From positions 12,692,001-12,756,000 of the forward strand of contig NZ_CP069396.1 in assembly GCF_016887565.1 (NCBI RefSeq): 64,000 nt of DNA, written 5' to 3'. Both the position numbers and the translations under genes were made by a program. Positions 17,183 to 28,751 of the stretch are shown in pieces. The DNA is from Archangium violaceum (GTDB lineage Bacteria > Myxococcota > Myxococcia > Myxococcales > Myxococcaceae). Every line of letters starts with the position of its first letter. Within the stretch, counting starts at the first letter, position 1. The notes below the pieces were generated by a model. It saw only the letters and a list, made by a program, of their open reading frames with translations, was not told the origin of the DNA and made no database searches.

Positions 17183-17824
17183 TCACGAAGCCACGATGTG
17201 AAGGCGAGCGGAGCGAGACCCCGGGGCGGCCGGCCCGCCCTGCCGCAACAGATACTCGCGGATGGCCTCGTGGTCGGGCCTCGTGGAGAGGAACACGTCC
17301 AGGTCCGCGGCCTCCAGGAGCCCGACGTTGAGCACGTGCTTGCAGTAGCCCCAGTGCCCCGTCTCCCAGTACTGGATGCGCTCGTTGTAGACGCCTCGCC
17401 CCCACTCGCCAGGAGACAGGTGGAACAGCGCCTCATGGCGCTGCCCGCGCGCGCCCCCGCTCCACTCGAGCGAGCCCGGCAGACCCATCTTGCCGTGGTC
17501 CAGCAACACCCGGACGCCGTCGTCCGCATGCTCGACGCGGAAGGCCTCCACCTCGACGAAGGGCTTGCCCCTGTGCACGTCCGTCCACTGGCGGGGCAGG
17601 AAGCTCCGCTGCTCGGAGAAGTAGACGTGGTGCAGCCGGAACGGGGCGTCCTCGGGCTGGGTCATCACCTTGGGAAGCACCAGGGCCGGGGGCGTCGAGT
17701 TGCGCGTCCGCGCGCCGGGCCCTCCTCGCGCCTCCTTCGTCCACTCGGTCGTGAGCAGTTGGACGACCAGGCCGGAGACGCGGGTGTCTTCGCAGGGAGT
17801 GCGCTTGCTTCGATGTCGGGACAT
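17183..17824 (-). CDS. Hypothetical protein
   Basis: A 213-residue protein of unknown family. The ATG at 17824 has GGGAG 7 nt upstream (reverse strand). No signal peptide or membrane segment is seen. The second half is rich in aromatic and His residues (LHHVYFSEQRSFLPRQW, YNERIQYWETGHWGYCKHVLN), suggesting a compact enzyme-like or DNA/ligand-binding domain, but I recognise no motif. The open frame on the opposite strand across the same bases looks like a composition artefact. Confidence 0.55.
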   Translation of the reverse strand: MSRHRSKRTPCEDTRVSGLVVQLLTTEWTKEARGGPGARTRNSTPPALVLPKVMTQPEDAPFRLHHVYFSEQRSFLPRQWTDVHRGKPFVEVEAFRVEHADDGVRVLLDHGKMGLPGSLEWSGGARGQRHEALFHLSPGEWGRGVYNERIQYWETGHWGYCKHVLNVGLLEAADLDVFLSTRPDHEAIREYLLRQGGPAAPGSRSARLHIVAS

Positions 17825-18072
17825 GGTGTGGCTCCCAGACGGGGCGTGAATCCAGAACGCACGAAGGGCCCCCTGCCCTCGCGATTCCCCGGGGACCTAC
17901 CCACCCGGCCCTCCCCTCTCAGCCAGATATATCGGCAACACATGCAATCCCGGCAATCCCCCCCTCGGCACTTTCTCGAGCGCGGCGAGCGCTTCGCGTC
18001 GGAGGAGCAACAGTGAGCCACGCCGCGCGGCACGATTCCCAGAGCGCAGGAGGATGAGAAAAACGGCCCCGC

Positions 18073-19071
18073 CTACCCCGAGTGAGGCCCGCCTTCACGA
18101 AGGAGTCCCCGGAGGTGCTCGCAGAGCTTCGCGGTGCCGCGCACGGCCTCGGGGAAGCCGTCGCCGAAGGTCTGGAAGTTGTGGACCATCTCCGGCCACA
18201 CCTCCAGGTGCGCCTGGATGCCGGCGGCCCGCGCCTTCTCGGTGATGCGGCGCGCATCGTCGTACTGCAGCTCCGCCGAGCCCGCGTGGACGAACAGCGG
18301 CGGCAGGCCCCGCAGGTCCGCGTACCAGGGCGAGGCGAGCGGCTCCCTCGGGCTGGCGCCGCCGAGGTACCACTTCGCCCAGTGCAGCAGCATGCGCTTG
18401 TCGCCCCAGTCGTACGGGCCGTTCGTCTCCACGCTCTCGCCGCTGCACTCGAGGTCCACCCAGGGAGCGATGACCCCGGCGCCCGCCGGCAGCGGCACGC
18501 CCTGGTCTCGCAGCGCCACCTGCGCCGCGATGGCCAGCCCGCCGCCCGCCGAGTCCCCGCAGAACACCACCCGCTCCGGCTTCACCCCGGTGGACAGCAG
18601 CCAGCGGTACGCCGCCACGGTGTCCTCCACGGGCGCGGGGAAGGGGTGCTCGGGGGCCAGACGGTAGTTGAGCCCCAGTGCCTTCGCCCCCGTGCCGAGC
18701 GCAATCCGCGCGATGAGGTCCCCGTGCGTGCGCGTGGAGCCGAAGACGTACGAGCCCCCGTGCAGGTACAGCACCACGTGCTCGCTGGCGCCCTCGCGGG
18801 GGATGAACCACTCGGCGGGGACTCCGCCCGCGTCCACCTGCTCGCGCCGCACGCGCTTCAACGCGGGAGAGGGAATGGACAGCCGCTCCATCTCCGCGCG
18901 CTGCGTGGCCGCGTCGAGGTGGACGATGCGCTCGTTGGTGGCCTTCATGAAGGCCACGGTGGCCTCGTACTTGAAGCTCCACCCGGGCCGCAGCGGTCCT
19001 CGCTTCATGCGCCGCGCGGCCGTGGCGAGACTCGTGCCCAGCAGTGTCGACAGGATGGTGAGGCGTCCCAT
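18073..19071 (-). CDS. Alpha/beta hydrolase, HSL-type esterase
   Basis: A 332-residue esterase or lipase of the hormone-sensitive-lipase family. ATG 19071 has GGGGGA upstream; a longer frame exists but starts inside the divergent promoter. The oxyanion motif HGGSY is at 104-108, the nucleophile S174 is in GDSAGGG, and the acid and His of the triad are expected in ELQYDDAR (about 271) and EMVHNF (H297). The N-terminal helix LTILSTLLGTSLATA may associate with membrane. It shares a 79-bp promoter region with the oxygenase at 19151, in which GGGAAT (19121-19126) and ATTCCC (19130-19135) form a small dyad. Confidence 0.85.
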   Translation of the reverse strand: MGRLTILSTLLGTSLATAARRMKRGPLRPGWSFKYEATVAFMKATNERIVHLDAATQRAEMERLSIPSPALKRVRREQVDAGGVPAEWFIPREGASEHVVLYLHGGSYVFGSTRTHGDLIARIALGTGAKALGLNYRLAPEHPFPAPVEDTVAAYRWLLSTGVKPERVVFCGDSAGGGLAIAAQVALRDQGVPLPAGAGVIAPWVDLECSGESVETNGPYDWGDKRMLLHWAKWYLGGASPREPLASPWYADLRGLPPLFVHAGSAELQYDDARRITEKARAAGIQAHLEVWPEMVHNFQTFGDGFPEAVRGTAKLCEHLRGLLREGGPHSG

Positions 19072-19150
19072 GTATTCCCCCCGGATACCTCCACACTGTG
19101 CACCAGTTCGGAGCCGCGGAGGGAATGGAATTCCCATACACTCCCGCCAC

Positions 19151-20206
19151 ATGAACACAGTGCCCGCCGCCGGTGGATTCGATCATGTCCCGGTCATTGA
19201 CGTCCGCGCGCTCGTGACGCCGTCGTCGAGCGCCGCCGAGCGCCGCGCCGTCGCCGCGCGGATTGGCGCCGCCTGTCGCGAGAGCGGCTTCTTCTACGTC
19301 GTCGGCCACGGCGTCGACGCGGGACTCCAGGCCCGACTCGAGGAGCTGAGCCGTCGCTTCTTCGCGCTGCCACTCGACGACAAGATGGCCATCCGCATGG
19401 CGCTGGGAGGGCCCGCCTGGCGCGGCTTCTTCCCGGTGGGCGGCGAGCTGACCTCCGGCCGCCCGGACCGCAAGGAGGGCCTCTACTTCGGCACCGAGCT
19501 CGGCCCCGAGCACCCGCTCGTCCGCGCCGGCACACCGCTCCACGGCCCCAACCTCTTCCCCCAGGAGCCACGGGGCCTGCGCGAGGCCGTCCTCGACTAC
19601 ATGGCCGCGCTCACCCGCCTCGGCCACGCGCTCATGTCCGGCATCGCGCTCAGCCTCGAGCTCGAGGAGGACTACTTCGCCGCGCGCTACACGGGCGATC
19701 CGCTCGTGCTCTTCCGCATCTTCAACTACCCGCCCGGTCCCAGTACCGCCGAGGACGGACAGCCCGTCTGGGGCGTCGGCGAACACACGGACTATGGCGT
19801 GCTCACCATCCTCAAGCAGGACGATGCCGGCGGCCTCCAGGTCAAATCACGCGCGGGGGGCGAGGTGCGCTGGGTGGAGGCCCCGCCCGTTCCCGGCTCG
19901 TTCGTGTGCAACATCGGCGACATGCTCGACCGCATGACCCGTGGCGTGTACCGCTCGACGCCGCACCGGGTGCTGAACCGCTCCGGGCGTGACCGCCTGT
20001 CGCTTCCGTTCTTCTTCGACCCGGGCTGGACCACGGAGATCCATCCGATCGACGCCCCTGCCCTCCACGGTGTCTCCACCCTCGATGACCGGGCCGAGCG
20101 CTGGGACGGCCAGAGTGTCCACGCATTCCGTGGCACCTACGGCGACTACCTACTCGGCAAGGTCGGCAAGGTCTTCCCGGACCTCCGCTCCAAGGTCCTG
20201 TCCTGA
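19151..20206 (+). CDS. Isopenicillin N synthase-like 2-oxoglutarate/Fe(II) oxygenase
   Basis: A 351-residue non-haem iron oxygenase. The N-terminal DIOX_N region (VPVIDVRAL ... RESGFFYVVGHGV) is followed by the jelly-roll core. Iron ligands are H212 and D214 in GEHTDYGVLTIL and H272 in STPHRVLN; the 2-oxoglutarate carboxylate would be held by R282 and S284 (RDRLSL). Close relatives act in secondary metabolism or in hydroxylation of small molecules, but no biosynthetic cluster surrounds this gene, so the substrate is open. It is divergent from the esterase gene. Confidence 0.85.
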   Translation: MNTVPAAGGFDHVPVIDVRALVTPSSSAAERRAVAARIGAACRESGFFYVVGHGVDAGLQARLEELSRRFFALPLDDKMAIRMALGGPAWRGFFPVGGELTSGRPDRKEGLYFGTELGPEHPLVRAGTPLHGPNLFPQEPRGLREAVLDYMAALTRLGHALMSGIALSLELEEDYFAARYTGDPLVLFRIFNYPPGPSTAEDGQPVWGVGEHTDYGVLTILKQDDAGGLQVKSRAGGEVRWVEAPPVPGSFVCNIGDMLDRMTRGVYRSTPHRVLNRSGRDRLSLPFFFDPGWTTEIHPIDAPALHGVSTLDDRAERWDGQSVHAFRGTYGDYLLGKVGKVFPDLRSKVLS

Positions 20207-20259
20207 CTCCAGTGCCCGCCTGACACGCGGCCCTCGAGGGGGAAACCGTGATTCTCTAT

Positions 20260-20294
20260 ACCCTCACCCCGTCCCTCTCCCAGAGGGAGAGGGG
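20260..20294 (-). repeat. REP-like palindromic element (single copy)
   Basis: The reverse-oriented copy begins ACCCTCACCCCG and ends with the palindromic arms. It sits between the convergent oxygenase and glutathionyl-hydroquinone reductase genes, 54 bp after one stop and 8 bp before the other. Confidence 0.75.
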
Positions 20295-20301
20295 ATGTGG
20301 C

Positions 20302-21303
20302 TCAGTGACGTGTGATTCCCGGTGCCGGTGCCAACATCCGCGGTCCCAGCCGGTCCCGGTTGTGCGGCGCCAACAGGTCCACCGCCGGCCCCATCGGAAT
20401 GATTCGCGACGGGTTCACCGTGTCCTGGCTCCAGTAATAGTGCACCTTGATGTGGTCGACGTTCGTCGTCTCCGCGAAACCCGGTGTCTGGTACAGGTCC
20501 AGCAGGTAGTTCCACAGGTTGGGGTAGTCCTGTAGCCGCGACAGGTTGCACTTGAAATGCGAGTAGTAGACGAGGTCGAAGCGCACCAGCGTCGTGTAGA
20601 AGCAGATGTCCGCCTCCGTGAGCACCTCCCCGCATAGGTAGCGCTGCCGGTCCAGCACCCCCTCCCAGTGCTCCAATGCCGTGAACAGCTCCCGGCACGC
20701 CAGCTCGTACGCCCCCTGGCTCGTCGCGAAGCCCGCCTTATAGACCCCGTTGTTCACCGGCTCGTAGAGCGCGTCGATGGTGGCGTCCACCTGCTCGCGC
20801 AGCTCCTCCGGCCACAGCGTCACCGGGTGCTCGGCGAATGCGTCGAACTCCGTGTCCAGCATCCGCAACAGCTCGCGCGACTCGTTGTTCACGATGGTCC
20901 GCTCACGCGCGTCCCAGAGGATCGGCACCGTCACCCGTCCCGAGTAGTGCGCATCCGCCCGCTGGTACAGCTCACGCAAGTAGTGCGTGCCGTTGAGCTT
21001 GTCCTCGTTCGCGCGCGGGTAGCAGCCCCCGAACTTCCACCCGTCGCGCCCCATCCGAGGATCCGCCACCGTGACGCCCACCGCCCCCTCCAGCCCCTTC
21101 AGCTTGCGGATGATGAGCGTGCGCGACGCCCATGGGCAGGCATACGAGACATACAGGTGATAGCGGCCCGCCTCCGCCGGGAAGCGTCCTTCCCCACTCG
21201 CGGAGACCCTGTCATGAAAGCGCGTTCTTGGACGCACGAAGCGTCCGGCCTCGTCCGGGGCGTACCAGTCCGTACGCCACTCTCCGTCCAGCAACATTCC
21301 CAA
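20302..21303 (-). CDS. yqjG: Glutathionyl-hydroquinone reductase (ECM4/YqjG-type GST)
   Basis: A 333-residue Xi-class glutathione transferase that would reduce glutathionyl-hydroquinones and similar adducts in the cytosol. The active-site Cys is C56 in YVSYACPWASR, and the C-terminal all-helical domain carries EADICFYTTLVRFDLVYYSHFKCN, both diagnostic. GGAGG (21313-21317, reverse strand) is 9 nt from a TTG at 21303 and 15 nt from ATG 21297, so the TTG start is preferred, with the ATG as alternative. It stands alone, convergent with the oxygenase. Confidence 0.9.
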   Translation of the reverse strand: MGMLLDGEWRTDWYAPDEAGRFVRPRTRFHDRVSASGEGRFPAEAGRYHLYVSYACPWASRTLIIRKLKGLEGAVGVTVADPRMGRDGWKFGGCYPRANEDKLNGTHYLRELYQRADAHYSGRVTVPILWDARERTIVNNESRELLRMLDTEFDAFAEHPVTLWPEELREQVDATIDALYEPVNNGVYKAGFATSQGAYELACRELFTALEHWEGVLDRQRYLCGEVLTEADICFYTTLVRFDLVYYSHFKCNLSRLQDYPNLWNYLLDLYQTPGFAETTNVDHIKVHYYWSQDTVNPSRIIPMGPAVDLLAPHNRDRLGPRMLAPAPGITRH

Positions 21304-21399
21304 GAGAGCTCACCTCCGTGTAGTGAACTCTCGGCACGCCGCGTCAGGAGGACAACCTCCCCTGCTTTCGAGAAGCCTGGAGCGAGCCCGCCCGGCCCC

Positions 21400-24300
21400 T
21401 CACCTCCTCGGTCCCCCTCCGTCCCGGGGCGCCAGTCCCGGCCTGCCTGCCTGGAGTGTCTCCAGGAGCGTCCGCGCCTCCCGCAGGTCGACCGAATCCC
21501 CGCCCGCCTCGGACCGCGCATGGGCTCGCGACAGCAGACGCCTCGCCACCTTCCACCGGCCCTGGTCCCGCAGCTGGCGGCTCAGGCTCACCACCGCGCG
21601 CAGCTCCAGCAGCCCGCTCCCTTCATGGCGCGCGACCTCAAGGGCATGGAGGAAGGCCCGCCTCGCCTCGTGCTCCCTCCCGTCCAACCGCAGCAGCTCT
21701 CCCCGCAAGCGGTGCAGCTCTGGCTCACCGGCGTGCTCCCCCAGGGTCTCCATCACCTCCAGCGCCTCGTTCGCTGCCTTCAGCCCCTCCCGTCCTCGAC
21801 CCAGCCGCCAGAGGCTCTCCGCCAACAGTCCCAGGTTGTAGGCCATCCCCCCTCGAAGCCCCAGTCCCCTCCAGAGCACGAGCGCCTCACGGATGAGCTC
21901 GCATCCCTCCTGGGCGCGTCCCTGCTGGGACCAGCACCATCCCGTGAGGATCATCGCCCAGGCCCGCCAGACCTTGTAATCGTTCTCCCGGGAGAGCTCG
22001 GCGGCCCGCTCCGCCCACTCCAGGCAATCCCGCACGTCGTGGCGGATCTGACAGGACAGGGCGACGTAGATCATCGCATACGCCTGGGTATGGAGATGAC
22101 CGACGCGTCCGGCCAGCTCCAGCGCTTCGCCGCCATGTCGACGGGCCAACTCGCACTCGCCGAGCACGGACTCGATGACGGACGCGAAGGCCAGCGCCGA
22201 CGTCCTCGGTTCGCATCCGTGATGCATGGCCATCCGCTGGAGCTGCTCGAGCTCCAGCGGCACCGCGGCCACGGCGAGCTCGACGTGCTTCCGGGCCGCC
22301 CTCGGCTGTCCCCAGGTGAAGAGGCAGGTGGCCATCATCCGGTGGCCCACCGAGCTCAGCTCCGGGCTGTGCTGGCGCTCTCCCTCGTCCACGAGCATGC
22401 CCGCCAGCTCCCGCACCAGGTCGAACTCCGCCCGCGCATACGCGAAGGCCAGCAGCGCCCAGTAGGACAGCTCCGTTCGGGGCAGCTCCTCGCCCAGCTG
22501 TTTGAAGAGCTCGCGGATCCGCGAGAAGAGCCCTCCCAGCTCGGGCGAGTCGACGCCATGCAGGTGCGCCAGCGAGATGAACAGCGTGCTCAGCAGGTGC
22601 AGCTCCTCACGCGCGCGCTGGCGGGTATCCGTCAGGTACGGCAGCAGCTTGCGCGCCTGTTCGAGCTGGTGCTTCGCCTCCACGAACGCCGAGCGCTGGT
22701 TGGCCAGCTGTCCAGCCCGGAAACCGTAGCGGATGGCCGGACCGGCCTCGCCCGCTTCCATATAATGCTGGGCGAGCACCTGCGGCCGCGTCTTCCCCAC
22801 GTCGGGGAAGCGCTCCTCCAGGACCCGCGCGATGTGCCGGTGGTGCTGCCTGCGGATGTGGCGTGGCAGGGATTGCCACGCCGCCTCCTGGATGAGCGCG
22901 TGCCGGAACCGGTACCCGGGCTCGCCGCCCGCCCCCGCCTCCTCCTGGAGCAACCCCGCCTCCATCAACCCCAGGAGCTCGCGTTCCAGTGGGGTGTCCT
23001 CCCGCTCCATCAGCGCCGCCAACAGGGCCCGTGAGAAGTCCCGCCCCACCACCGCGCACAGCTGCGCCAGGGCCTTCTGGCGCGAGGGCAGCAGATCCAA
23101 CCGCGCCAGCAACAGCTCGTGCAGGGTGACGGGGATGGACGCCTCCGCTCCGCCCTCCAGCACCATGCGCGTCATCTCCTCGATGAAGAGCGGGATGCCG
23201 TCCGTCCTGCTCACCAACCGTTGCACCGTCTCCTCTGGCAGCGCCCGCTCCCGGGCCACCTCCTTCGCCAGGAGCGCCGCGAGCCCGGCCGGCAGCCGCT
23301 CCAGGACGAGCCAGTGGAGCCAGGGCTTCCGGGGCCAGTGCGGCTGGAGCTCCGGACGGGCGCTGAGCACGACGAGGAGCCGCGCCGCACCCGCGCGCTC
23401 CAGGAGGAAGCCCAGGAACTCCAGCAGGGTGGAGTCGGCCCAGTGCAGGTCCTCCACCACCAGCAGCGTCGGCGCCTGGCAGCGGGCACCGGGCAACATG
23501 ACGCGGACCAGCGCCTCGAAGGTCTTCTCCTTGCGCTCCTCGGGCGTGAGCTGGAGGACGGGCGAGTCCTCGGGCACGGGCAGCGCCAGCAACAGCCCCA
23601 GCAGGTGCGTGTCCTCCCGGGACAGCTCCATCGCCCGGCACCGCTCCTCCAGCTCGCGCATGCGCCACGGCGGGGACTCCCCGGGATCGAAGCACGCCAC
23701 GCTCTGGAGCAGATCGATGACGGGGTGCAGGGCATGGGTGCTGAACCGGGACCAGCACTGCACGCGCAGCAGCAGGGGTGACTCGGGAGCCACCCGCTCA
23801 CACAACTCCTGGATGAGGCGGGACTTGCCGAGCCCGGCCTCGCCGCTCACCAGCACGAAGGCGCCCCGCCCGCGCCGGGCCTCCTCCCACAGCGCCGCGA
23901 GCCGCCCCAGCTCCCACTCCCGTCCCACCAGGGGCGACAGGCGCCCGGCCCCGAGCGCCCGGGCGAATCGCGAGTCCGCCTCCCGCTCGCGCAGCACGCG
24001 GTGGACCTCGAGACGCACCGGCCCCGACAGCCTCTCGAAGGGATGGGAGCCGAGCGGCTCGGTTTCGAAGGCCCCGCGCACGAGCTTCCAGGACGTCTCG
24101 CCGAGGACGACGCCCCCGGGCTCCGCCAGGCGCGAGAGCCACGCGGCCACCTTCGGCGCCTCGCCCTGTAGCGCACGCGTTCCCACCGCCATCAGGTCCG
24201 TGTGGATGCCGCCCCGCACCGACAGGCCCGCGAGCGGCAGGTGCGGCAGCGCGCGCCGCAGGGTGTCCCGCAGCTCCCGGGTGAGGACCAGCCCCGCGCG

Positions 24301-25539
24301 CACCGCGCGCTCCGAGTCGTCCTCCCGCCCTCGCGAATGGCCGAAGCACGCGAGCACCTCGCCTCCCATCGACAGCGTCACGGAGCCGCCATGCCGCTCG
24401 ATGACCTCCGCGCAGGCGCCGTGGAAGGCCGTCTCCAGCTCGCCCACGTCCTCGGCGTCGAGCGGCTCGTTGCCCTGGGCGAGTCCCGAGAGGAGGATGG
24501 CCACCAGCGTCACCTGCCGGCGCTCGGGCGAGGCGGTCCGCGGCGACTCGCCCTCGGGGCGGAGCCGGGCCCTCAGCTCGAGCAGCTCCTCGCGCAGCTC
24601 CAGCGCCGAGCGGAAGCGCCGCGACGGCTCCTTGGCCAGGGCCGTGGCCAGCAGCGCCTCCACCTCCCGAGGCACCTCCGGCCGGCACGTCCGCACCGGG
24701 GGAACCGGCTCGGGCGAGGTCACCCAGGTGCGCAGGCCGGCGAGCGTGTCACTCGCGTGGAGCAGCCCTCCGGTGAGCATCTCGTGGAGCACCGCGCCCG
24801 CCGCCCAGACATCGGTGCGCGCGTCCTGGGGCTCGCCCCGCCACTGCTCCGGCGCCATGTAGGCCGGCGTTCCCGAGGAGGGCAGGTGCGGGGCAACCCC
24901 GGCACTGGCCAGCGTGAGGTGCGACAGGCCGAAGTCGAGCAGCTTCACCCCGCCCTGCCGCGTGAGGAAGACGTTGCTGGGCTTGAGGTCTCGGTGGACG
25001 AGGTGCCGCTCGTGCGCGTGCGCCAGGCCCGTGGTGATGCCCTCCAGGATGTCCAACGCGCGCCCGACATCCAGCGGCCCCCGCGTCAACAGCGCGGCGA
25101 GCGACTCGCCCTCCAGACACTCCATCACGAGGAAGGGAAGGCCCGGTCCCTCGGAGGCGCCGTGCCACTCGCACACGTCGAAGATGCGGACGATGTTCTC
25201 GTGGTCCAGCCTGGCCACCGCCCGCGCTTCCCGCAGCGCATCCTCCTCCTGGCCCGAGCGGGAGAGGAGGAACTTGAGCGCCACCTCGCGGTGCAGCACC
25301 TCGTCGCGCGCGCGAAACACCTGCCCCATCCCGCCGCTCCCCATCCAGTCCAGGACGCTGTACCGGCGGCCATCCAGCCCCCCGAGCCGCTCTCCGGGCT
25401 CCGGCAACCGGTGCTTCGGCTCGGCGACGAGCACCTGCCTCAGGAACGAGTCCTCGGACCCGGCCTCCTCGAGGAGGGACCCGCCAGACCCCGTGTGTTG
25501 GCCCTCCTCCACGGACACCTCAAAGCCATCCCTGCTCAT
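21400..25539 (-). CDS. Ser/Thr kinase fused to degenerate cyclase, AAA ATPase and TPR domains
   Basis: A 1379-residue signalling protein. Residues about 60-320 are an intact protein kinase: glycine loop GSGGMG, VALKF lysine, HRDLKPSN, DFG and APE are all present. A nucleotide cyclase-like domain follows (about 345-500), but both metal-binding Asp positions are lost: the usual FAD is replaced in VTLVAILLSGLAQ and the GDG in SMGGEVLACFG. Next is an AAA/ORC-type ATPase with Walker A GEAGLGKSR and Walker B LLVVEDLHWAD, then about 500 residues of TPR-like helices. Such MalT/AfsR-like proteins integrate phosphorylation and protein binding. The start ATG 25539 is preceded by GGAG with very short spacing; a GTG lies at 25560. 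Confidence 0.9.
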   Translation of the reverse strand: MSRDGFEVSVEEGQHTGSGGSLLEEAGSEDSFLRQVLVAEPKHRLPEPGERLGGLDGRRYSVLDWMGSGGMGQVFRARDEVLHREVALKFLLSRSGQEEDALREARAVARLDHENIVRIFDVCEWHGASEGPGLPFLVMECLEGESLAALLTRGPLDVGRALDILEGITTGLAHAHERHLVHRDLKPSNVFLTRQGGVKLLDFGLSHLTLASAGVAPHLPSSGTPAYMAPEQWRGEPQDARTDVWAAGAVLHEMLTGGLLHASDTLAGLRTWVTSPEPVPPVRTCRPEVPREVEALLATALAKEPSRRFRSALELREELLELRARLRPEGESPRTASPERRQVTLVAILLSGLAQGNEPLDAEDVGELETAFHGACAEVIERHGGSVTLSMGGEVLACFGHSRGREDDSERAVRAGLVLTRELRDTLRRALPHLPLAGLSVRGGIHTDLMAVGTRALQGEAPKVAAWLSRLAEPGGVVLGETSWKLVRGAFETEPLGSHPFERLSGPVRLEVHRVLREREADSRFARALGAGRLSPLVGREWELGRLAALWEEARRGRGAFVLVSGEAGLGKSRLIQELCERVAPESPLLLRVQCWSRFSTHALHPVIDLLQSVACFDPGESPPWRMRELEERCRAMELSREDTHLLGLLLALPVPEDSPVLQLTPEERKEKTFEALVRVMLPGARCQAPTLLVVEDLHWADSTLLEFLGFLLERAGAARLLVVLSARPELQPHWPRKPWLHWLVLERLPAGLAALLAKEVARERALPEETVQRLVSRTDGIPLFIEEMTRMVLEGGAEASIPVTLHELLLARLDLLPSRQKALAQLCAVVGRDFSRALLAALMEREDTPLERELLGLMEAGLLQEEAGAGGEPGYRFRHALIQEAAWQSLPRHIRRQHHRHIARVLEERFPDVGKTRPQVLAQHYMEAGEAGPAIRYGFRAGQLANQRSAFVEAKHQLEQARKLLPYLTDTRQRAREELHLLSTLFISLAHLHGVDSPELGGLFSRIRELFKQLGEELPRTELSYWALLAFAYARAEFDLVRELAGMLVDEGERQHSPELSSVGHRMMATCLFTWGQPRAARKHVELAVAAVPLELEQLQRMAMHHGCEPRTSALAFASVIESVLGECELARRHGGEALELAGRVGHLHTQAYAMIYVALSCQIRHDVRDCLEWAERAAELSRENDYKVWRAWAMILTGWCWSQQGRAQEGCELIREALVLWRGLGLRGGMAYNLGLLAESLWRLGRGREGLKAANEALEVMETLGEHAGEPELHRLRGELLRLDGREHEARRAFLHALEVARHEGSGLLELRAVVSLSRQLRDQGRWKVARRLLSRAHARSEAGGDSVDLREARTLLETLQAGRPGLAPRDGGGPRR

Positions 25540-25660
25540 CTCCGAGCCCCCCCAACGCACCCCGCGTGCACCCCCCCTCGAAGTGGAGAGCCCTCACGGG
25601 AGCCGTGAGGACGGAGACTGCCCGACCGCCCCCCTGGCCCGGAACCGCGCCGGCGCGCGG

Positions 25661-25680
25661 TGAAACACCGTGAAACATTC
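25661..25680 (+). promoter_or_regulatory. Tandem TGAAAC motif, candidate enhancer (UAS) for sulfide:quinone reductase gene
   Basis: TGAAACACCG and TGAAACATTC follow each other directly, giving TGAAAC-N4-TGAAAC with a 10-bp period. The pair lies 71 bp upstream of the GG of the sigma-54 promoter, where an activator would bind. The same arrangement recurs at 27151-27166 and, inverted, at 28507-28522. Confidence 0.7.
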
Positions 25681-25730
25681 CCAGCGGGAAACATCGCCCA
25701 CCAACACTCCGACCGCCTTGCGCCGAACAG

Positions 25731-25746
25731 TGGCACGCGGCCTGCA
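25731..25746 (+). promoter_or_regulatory. Sigma-54 promoter of sulfide:quinone reductase gene
   Basis: TGGCACGCGGCCTGCA matches the consensus TGGCACG-N4-TTGCW with one difference. GG at 25732 and GC at 25744 have the required 10-bp spacing. The GC is 90 bp upstream of the start codon. Confidence 0.75.
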
Positions 25747-25835
25747 ACCTCTCGCCGGGTGTTCATGTCTCCATGGCGGGGACACCGTTGAGGGTTCGAG
25801 AGCCACGAGTGCCCCGGATGGGGCGGGAGGAAGAG

Positions 25836-27113
<1,278 letters not shown>

Positions 27114-27150
27114 CGGCCCTCGGGGAGGCGTTTCAGGCCGGGAGCGGTTA

Positions 27151-27170
27151 TGAAACGGGGTGAAACACCG
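27151..27170 (+). promoter_or_regulatory. Tandem TGAAAC motif upstream of activator gene
   Basis: TGAAACGGGG and TGAAACACCG are in direct tandem with the same 10-bp period as at 25661. An inverted GTTTCA lies 15 bp upstream (27130-27135). The site ends 19 bp before the ATG and I see no sigma-54 promoter nearby, so binding here would more likely repress than activate the regulator gene. Confidence 0.6.
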
Positions 27171-27189
27171 TGCTTCACCCTGTCCGCCC

Positions 27190-28503
<1,314 letters not shown>

Positions 28504-28505
28504 AG

Positions 28506-28544
28506 CGTTTCAGGGTGTTTCAAGGACTGTCACCCGGTGTTTCA
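28506..28544 (-). promoter_or_regulatory. Inverted-orientation TGAAAC motifs, candidate enhancer for persulfide dioxygenase operon
   Basis: Three GTTTCA copies (reverse complement TGAAAC) lie at 28507-28512, 28517-28522 and 28539-28544. The first two have the 10-bp period seen at the other two sites. They start just after the activator stop and lie 146 bp or more upstream of the sigma-54 promoter at 28690. Confidence 0.65.
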
Positions 28545-28552
28545 GCGGGCAT

Positions 28553-28684
28553 CCCCTCTCCCTCTGGGAGAGGGCCAGGGTGAGGGTCTACCCAGAACAT
28601 CCGCGCACACCGTGCTCCCATCAGGAGCCCACCGCGGCAGAGGGAAAACCCTCACCCCCGTCCCCTCTCCCAGAGGGAGAGGGG
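28553..28684. repeat. REP-like inverted doublet between enhancer and promoter
   Basis: A forward copy (28553-28587) and a reverse copy (28648-28684) flank a 60-bp core that has its own GCTCC-catca-GGAGC hairpin. The doublet fills the DNA between the TGAAAC motifs and the sigma-54 promoter. Its organisation and total length (132 bp) are close to those of the doublet at 5271-5411. Confidence 0.8.
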
Positions 28685-28689
28685 TGCGC

Positions 28690-28705
28690 TGGCACGGTGC
28701 TCGCA
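28690..28705 (+). promoter_or_regulatory. Sigma-54 promoter of persulfide dioxygenase operon
   Basis: TGGCACGGTGCTCGCA keeps the full TGGCACG -24 element and the GC of the -12 element, with exact GG-N10-GC spacing (GG 28691-28692, GC 28703-28704). It lies 47 bp upstream of the ATG at 28752. Confidence 0.72.
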
Positions 28706-28751
28706 ATCCGCCTCGGGAGAATCCCAAACCCGACGGTGGAGGGCCCTCGAG

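Noticed and set aside
20668-23034. A 788-codon forward open frame across the reductase and kinase genes
   Set aside because: It crosses two well-supported reverse-strand genes and has a biased, domain-free composition.
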